Shown here in pieces: positions 59,045 to 64,000 of a stretch of 64,000 nucleotides of DNA. The notes under the pieces are model-generated. The model made no database searches. It saw nothing but the letters and a program-made list of their open reading frames with translations, and was not told where the DNA came from. Each line of letters starts with the position of its first letter. Within the stretch, counting starts at the first letter, position 1. The translations under genes and the position numbers were made by a program. The stretch is from Metellina segmentata (Eukaryota > Arthropoda > Arachnida > Araneae > Tetragnathidae). The stretch covers positions 17,492,120 through 17,556,119 of the forward strand of contig OX375880.1 of NCBI GenBank assembly GCA_947359465.1. The letters run 5' to 3'.

Positions 59045-59118
59045 TATATATAGAGGCAAGACTACATCCAAGTAACAACACATAACCTGCAAAGTAACAA
59101 AATCATGCGATGACGTCA
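59045..59118 (+). promoter_or_regulatory. TATA box and CRE ahead of the small ORF (unit B)
   Basis: TATATATAG at 59045-59053 and a full palindromic CRE, TGACGTCA, at 59111-59118. The ATG follows at 59159. A CRE downstream of the TATA box is an unusual position if transcription starts about 30 bases after the TATA. Unit A has the same pair at 43028-43036 and 43094-43101. Confidence 0.4.
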
Positions 59119-59158
59119 GATGCTTAATTATTTGGAATGGCCTCCAGATTGACCACCA

Positions 59159-59461
59159 ATGGCAACTGTTATTTGTGTTCTGATCGGAGCCTCGAAAGTT
59201 CTTGTGGGCTACGAATTTATGCTAAAATTTATGAACAAAAGAAGGAACGTTCAGTTGAATGTTAGATCCATTCTAGCATTCTACATCTCAGGCTTAGGAT
59301 GCGCTTTGCCTGTTGTGACAACAGTAAAGCAGGCGCTCGGGGGTAAAGCTGAACATGACGAAAGAGGAGATGCCGCGGGGGTCACGCTAACGCATGAACC
59401 CAGCGCCGGACAAAGTGTTAACGAGCGGACGGTCACGATTTGGATTTCGCTTTTTTTGTAG
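59159..59461 (+). CDS. Small membrane-protein-like ORF, 100 codons (unit B)
   Basis: ATG in a good context (CCACCAATGG), 114 bases after a TATA box. Two hydrophobic segments, about residues 1-24 (ATVICVLIGASKVLVGYEF) and 38-57 (ILAFYISGLGCALPVVTTV), flank a basic loop (KFMNKRRN). A polar acidic region and a hydrophobic close (TVTIWISLFL) follow. Not recognised as any family. Unit A has one extra base in the loop region and stops after about 35 codons. A chance ORF in a G+C-richer stretch remains quite possible. Confidence 0.35.
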   Translation: MATVICVLIGASKVLVGYEFMLKFMNKRRNVQLNVRSILAFYISGLGCALPVVTTVKQALGGKAEHDERGDAAGVTLTHEPSAGQSVNERTVTIWISLFL

Positions 59462-60440
59462 CCGACGCTGATAACGAACCCCAGGTCAGAAGTTCATTTC
59501 CGCCGTTTCCAGGATCAGAGGAGACCGCAGAAACCTTTGTACCCGCCGCCAGCTGACTCGCTAATGAAGTACCGTCTCGGCCGGGTGACATTAACCGCCT
59601 ATGGGCAGCCCGATTCGGAACCAGCCAACGGCGAGAGGACAAATGTGTCGAATGAAACAAGAAGGGGGTGGGGGCAACAATCTTCGTGGGACTTACGGAG
59701 TCGTGAGATGGGAGAAAAAGGTTTCGGAGATAGAGATCAACAGACCCGAGGGATGAAACTGATCCGAAGAAGTGTACACCCGTTCACGATTACCGATACC
59801 CCGTTCTCTGGAGAAACTGCTCATCCGAGCACTGGATAAAGGCTAAGCTAGTCACGACTACTGTTCGTGAACTCTGAGAAAATTCGCGAGTACGTTGATC
59901 AGACGTGAGGAAAGCTCAAACCTGAGCTGTTGATGTAGTCTTGTGGAGCGGACGCTGGACCTTTGGCTAGGCTCACAGGAGCTGTGAATCACTCAACCGA
60001 TTGCCATTTTAGAAAGCTCAAACCTGATATGTTGTTCTGAATATTGAAACAGACGTAAGTGCTCATCCGAGCACCTGAAAAGGGCTAGCATAAACCTACA
60101 GGAGTCAAGACTGCTGTTCGTTGATTCAGAGAATTCCTGACCCGTGAATTCTTCGACCAAGGCGTAGAGAAGCTCAAAGCTGATGATCCTGCTGATGAGC
60201 TGATGATCCTGCTGATGAGATGATGATCCTCCTGGTTTGGAGCGGACGTACATTTTGGACACACGACAGAGCTGCGGATCCCGCTCAACCTAGCGGTCAT
60301 CGAATTTTCGATCGCTCATCTGAGCTACGGACCTTACTCGACCGAAGAGTTGTTGGAGAAGGTGTCACCCGAGCCGTATAATCAGCCTCGAGTGTTCAGG
60401 ATAGACTCTGTGAATTCCCAAGACTAATGATCGTACCTGT
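59462..60440 (+). other. G+C-richer segment without recognised gene (unit B)
   Basis: Counterpart of 43441-44420, with indels that change most reading frames between the two copies; that argues against a conserved protein here. Confidence 0.45.
60178..60235 (+). repeat. Minisatellite, unit CTGATGATCCTGCTGATGAG (unit B)
   Basis: Same as 44155-44211. Confidence 0.75.
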
Positions 60441-60987
60441 ACAAGAAAAAACAAGCTAAAACTATCACATTATTTCTATTTATTAAATAACACCTTTATT
60501 AGAATCGATCTAGTTGACAATACATACAAGTGCGCGGTCAATCTCTACATGACGCGCATTCTCGAACACATACAGCAATGACTACAGCGCATGCGCATGC
60601 TTCCTCTTCTTCATGAGCGCGTTGCCAGATTCTATTTACATGATATATAACACTTGGTAACCAATGAAGGCCAAGCTTACATTTCAAGTGCTCGTGTCGA
60701 GAATAATTGAAGATGATTGCTGTGAAAATTCTGCTGTGTATCGCCGCCAGAGTTGAACTTTACAACTTACTACTTTATGACATTTCTGGTGTATTTCTAC
60801 AGTAATAAAAATTCATCTGGATTTAATATATTGTGTGACCGGTTCTTTGTCTCTTCGAGTACATTCAGTGTGCTGATTTTTATTTGGATCGAACACTGAT
60901 ATCGGAGGTGTTTCGAATATTCCTTTATCAAGAGTGTGTTGCGCAATAACATTTTTTGTCAAGATCTTCAAGTTGATCACAAATTGA

Positions 60988-61077
60988 TCTTGGGTAATGG
61001 TAATTTTATAGCTAACGTCGTACTTGAACAACACAACGGGCTATTGACGACGGTCCGGGATTAAACCTTGAGAGAAA
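60988..61077 (-). repeat. tRNA-SINE tail fragment (unit B)
   Basis: Same as 44968-45057. Confidence 0.75.
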
Positions 61078-61142
61078 TGTCTTTGGACAACACTTCATAA
61101 TTTTGAACCAATGAAGAAGTTCACATCTATTTGGTTTGACAG

Positions 61143-61393
61143 GTAGGTGCCGACCATCCGGAGCGGCCCGGTCGACCAGCCAGTGCAGTGGTTAAGGTGT
61201 CATCCTCTGAATCGGAAGGTTCCTGGTTCGAATCCGTGTCCGGTCATGGATGTTTGTAAGCGTATGATCTCAGGTGTTGTCTCGTCATCGTGGTGTTGAC
61301 CTGCGATCATTTCCTTTTGAGACTAATCTCGGACCGTCGTCAATAGCCCGTTGTGTTGTTCCAGTACGACGTTAATAAAAATACCTACCTACC
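61143..61393 (+). repeat. tRNA-SINE with intact A and B boxes (unit B)
   Basis: Head has A-box TGGTTAAGGTG (about 61190-61200) and B-box GGTTCGAATCC (about 61224), both matching the RNA polymerase III internal promoter consensus at every fixed position. The body lacks about 20 bases (CTGACCGTGGTTCAAAATAT) present in unit A. Tail ends in a TACC repeat (TACCTACCTACC). Confidence 0.85.
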
Positions 61394-61892
61394 TAACCAA
61401 TGGACAGATCACTTTAAACGTCTGTTTTCGAAATGATATGACGTCAGGATGTGACATTTAAAAAAATGTTCACTCGGTGTGCAAGGTTTTATGAGAGAGT
61501 TTAAGGTTAAAAAAAACGAAAATTATTTCCCCCTAAGTCATTTTATAAATCTAGACAATCAATCTGATTATGAGTCACAAGAATACAAAATGCTCAAATT
61601 ATTGATAGGGGAATTCCCTTTCCGAGTTCCAAACGATTTTTGACTCAGATTTTAAAACAATGTGTTCAAGATATTCAAACTAAACTTTGAACACAGTGAA
61701 ATTCCATAGCAATTAAAACAAATACACGATACAAGAATTTTTAATCGTTTTCATTTTTAGAATACTATAATTATTTTATTTCTAATTATGAATGTATTTT
61801 GTATCTGGCAGCTGTTGTGTTTCTTGTCAAAGAACAAATGAAATAGCTTCCTTCTGGCAAGAAAATATCTCGAAATGAGCCATCAAACAAGG

Positions 61893-62190
61893 TGGTAATC
61901 GTAATTTGGTAATTTTAATTAACTTCGTACTAGAGCAACACAACGGGCTTTTGACGACGGTCCGGTATCAATCCCCTAAGGGAAACATACAAAGACAAAA
62001 ACTCGTCGTTTTGGACTACGGTCGGATTACGAGGTCAACACCTGAGTTGTCGTCACACTCCCCAAACCATGCCACGTTTGAGGTCAAAACCAATGTATCG
62101 TGCACCAGCTAAAGTACAAGACGGTCTTTACAAGACGGTACAAGATGGTTAGTACAAGACGGTCTTTGGCTGGACCTAGTTTCATACTTT
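61893..62190 (-). repeat. tRNA-SINE, antisense, with local micro-duplications (unit B)
   Basis: As 45868-46110, but with an added stretch at about 62108-62160 built from four copies of ACAAGACGGT or ACAAGATGGT. Confidence 0.82.
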
Positions 62191-62225
62191 AAATCCTCAG
62201 TTTACTATCCCGCGACTCGCGTGAA

Positions 62226-63318
62226 AACCATGACTCATATAACCATACTTTGTATCATAAAATGTCTATAAAAGTGGCAGTCACTTAAAGAAATGACCAG
62301 TGATTGATTGGAGTCAACTCGTTAAATTGTTTGGTTTTTAAGTTATTGAGAACTTTATGAATTTGTTTACCTACTCAGTTTGATAAAAGTTTACATATAT
62401 TCGTTCCTTGTGGTGAAGGGACTGTTGTAATATGCCACATAAAAGAACTTAGTGACGATGGACAGAAGAAGGTTTTACCAATCGGAGATACACTAAATGG
62501 ACAAAAATTTTTGGACACGGCATACTTATCTGAAAACGTGCTTTATTATTCTATTTAGTAACGAATAGTCCCTCCTTTTGCTTGTATTACAGTCGCAACA
62601 CATCAAGGCATTCTTTCCACACGTTCTCTGTATGTCTGAGCAGGAATAGCTCGTCGTGGCACTTACAAAATTGAAAAGAGATTGTTGTAAAGACGGAAGT
62701 GGCGGTGTCGTGCTCAATCAGATCGAGATCGGGACTATGAGCAGTCCAGGCAAGAAAATTCACCTCAATGATGAATCGTACCTCGACATTCTCAACGTTA
62801 GCTCAAGTGGATAATGCTGACGAATCAGGCTAGGGCTCGTAATTCGGCGTTCGTCAAAGCGAGTTTCTTAAACCCTACACTGCAAACGTCAGAGGCTTTA
62901 ATGAAACCAAAAGCGAAGACACTGGATCGTACAATGAGAGTGAAACATGGCTTCAAAAGTAAACGAATCTAGCCTGATGAAAAAAATTTATAGAGTTCCA
63001 TAAAACTCTAGAGGAGAAACGAAATTTCGCTTCTTTAGAAAAAAACTAACTGAATATAACCCGGCGTTGCTTGGTTGAAAATATGACCGCGAAATTTTCC
63101 TGTTTAACTCAAAAACCTGTAGAAAGTGTTTCCTTGCCCATGCCCAATTATTGCACGAAAACAAACTTTAGATTAAAAATTGGGGCACATTTAGGATTAC
63201 GTGTGTGCCATTTTCTTGGCTACAGATAGGTCTGAAGACAGGATAGAAATAGCCCATGTTTTCCATACTGTTCTGAAGTATAAGTTTATTAAATGTGGTG
63301 TGGATGGGTCAAAAGGTA
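62226..63318 (-). repeat. ~1 kb block with Tc1-like end, copy 2 (unit B)
   Basis: Counterpart of the split block in unit A, here uninterrupted: TTAA at 62285-62288 is the empty insertion site. Confidence 0.85.
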
Positions 63319-64000
63319 TAGATTATGTCATTAAAGCAGTTAATAAAATAAAAAAAGAATGCCTTAAATGAGAGGTTATTTGCATCAACTTTGTTTGGAA
63401 AATGATGAAGATTATAATCGTTTACTACTTAACACGAAAGTTCGTTGGTTATCTAAAAGTGCATGTTTGGATCGATTTTATGCACTCTTTGATTCTGTAT
63501 TGGAATTCCTGAAAACCAAAGACAATGAGATTTACGGCTCAATTTAATTCATTCAAATAATGATATAGCTTATATGACTGACTTATTTGCCATTTTTAAC
63601 GAAACCAATTTGAAGCTACAAGGTGTTCATTTAAATTTAATCAAAACTAAAAGCATAATATCTGCGTTTTTAATAGACCTTTTTCTATACAAACAAATCT
63701 TGGGAAGAGTAAAATGCTCTGTTTTTGCAAATCTTTTAAAATTTCAAAAACGAGATGGAGATTTGCTTGCTTATTGACGACACTTAACGGTTCTTCATTC
63801 AGATCTCAGACAAAGATTTGAAGACATTCTTCACTTGGTTATCCCCGATTGGGTGTTGGATCCTTTTACAAGTAGAGTCACAGACTCAGATGATGGGTGA
63901 ACCCGATGGTATGAAGTGAGATTATTTTTGTTCGGCTCTATGTTTGTGGATAACATTCGTGTCTCCACAAGCGGCTAATTTCCAGTCGATTTCTTTTTTT
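63319..64000 (+). repeat. Tandem array unit C, start only
   Basis: Repeats the start of unit B with very few changes up to the end of the window, including the hAT open segment at 63574-63777. The array continues beyond the window. Confidence 0.93.
63319..64000 (+). pseudogene. hAT transposase 3' half, unit C copy (cut by window edge)
   Basis: As in units A and B. The open MTDLFAIFNETNLKLQG segment lies at 63574-63777. Confidence 0.85.

Larger units (their letters stand above)
48710..63318 (+). repeat. Tandem array unit B (14,609 bp)
   Basis: Second copy. Shorter than A mainly because the 1455-bp insertion and its duplicated TTAA are absent. Left and right junctions (48710-48715 and 63319-63324, TAGATT followed by ATGTCATTAAAGC) are the same sequence. 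Confidence 0.95.

Noticed and set aside
48710..63318. Unit B as a misassembled allele (haplotig) of unit A
   Set aside because: The A/B and B/C junctions carry the same breakpoint within a single continuous sequence, and the left edge of A is a distinct hAT context. A collapsed or looped assembly still cannot be fully excluded without long reads.
1..64000. CRISPR arrays, bacterial operons, rRNA genes
   Set aside because: None seen; introns, polyadenylation signal, SINEs and LINE show eukaryotic nuclear DNA.

Overview
This is nuclear DNA from a metazoan, most likely an arthropod (the phylum is an inference from the mobile-element mix and AT-rich introns; nothing fixes the species). It holds one clear host gene, many decayed transposons, and from about 32.7 kb a tandem array of roughly 15 kb units that runs off the right edge.

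Left part (1-6.2 kb): mostly unassigned AT-rich DNA with a dispersed repeat (1505-2345) that recurs inside the array, a Merlin-type transposase fossil (2725-3125) and a tRNA-SINE tail.

Host gene (6197-28225, + strand): a REEP5/DP1/Yop1-family gene encoding an ER membrane-shaping protein. It has five certain exons and a very probable sixth. Its introns are packed with mobile-element remains: two hAT relics, a pogo element carrying many copies of one 16-bp motif, a Tigger-like MITE, a CR1-like LINE fragment, several tRNA-derived SINEs, an internally deleted mariner, and a hAT MITE that was itself hit by a piggyBac element. A second copy of that MITE at 30350-31385 preserves the empty piggyBac site.

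Right part (32.7-64 kb): unit A (32737-48709), unit B (48710-63318) and the start of unit C (63319 onward) are head-to-tail copies. Both unit junctions are identical and lie inside a hAT transposase relic, with 6 bp of microhomology. Each unit carries a hAT 3' half, a Tc1-like element, a BED-finger hAT element with an 8-bp target duplication, two diverged copies of a block of about 1 kb ending in a second Tc1-like relic, a third Tc1-like fragment, SINE pieces, a two-exon C2H2 zinc-finger mini-gene preceded by palindromic GACGAGATATCTCGTC sites, repeated exon-intron modules, a TATA/CRE-headed small ORF (open in B, frameshifted in A) and a G+C-richer stretch. Unit A alone has a 1455-bp Kolobok-like insertion at TTAA; unit B shows the intact empty site.

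The only well-supported cellular function is ER tubule shaping by the REEP5-like protein. The zinc-finger gene and the small ORF in the array are the main candidates for undescribed host genes. All homology calls come from reading motifs, not from database searches.
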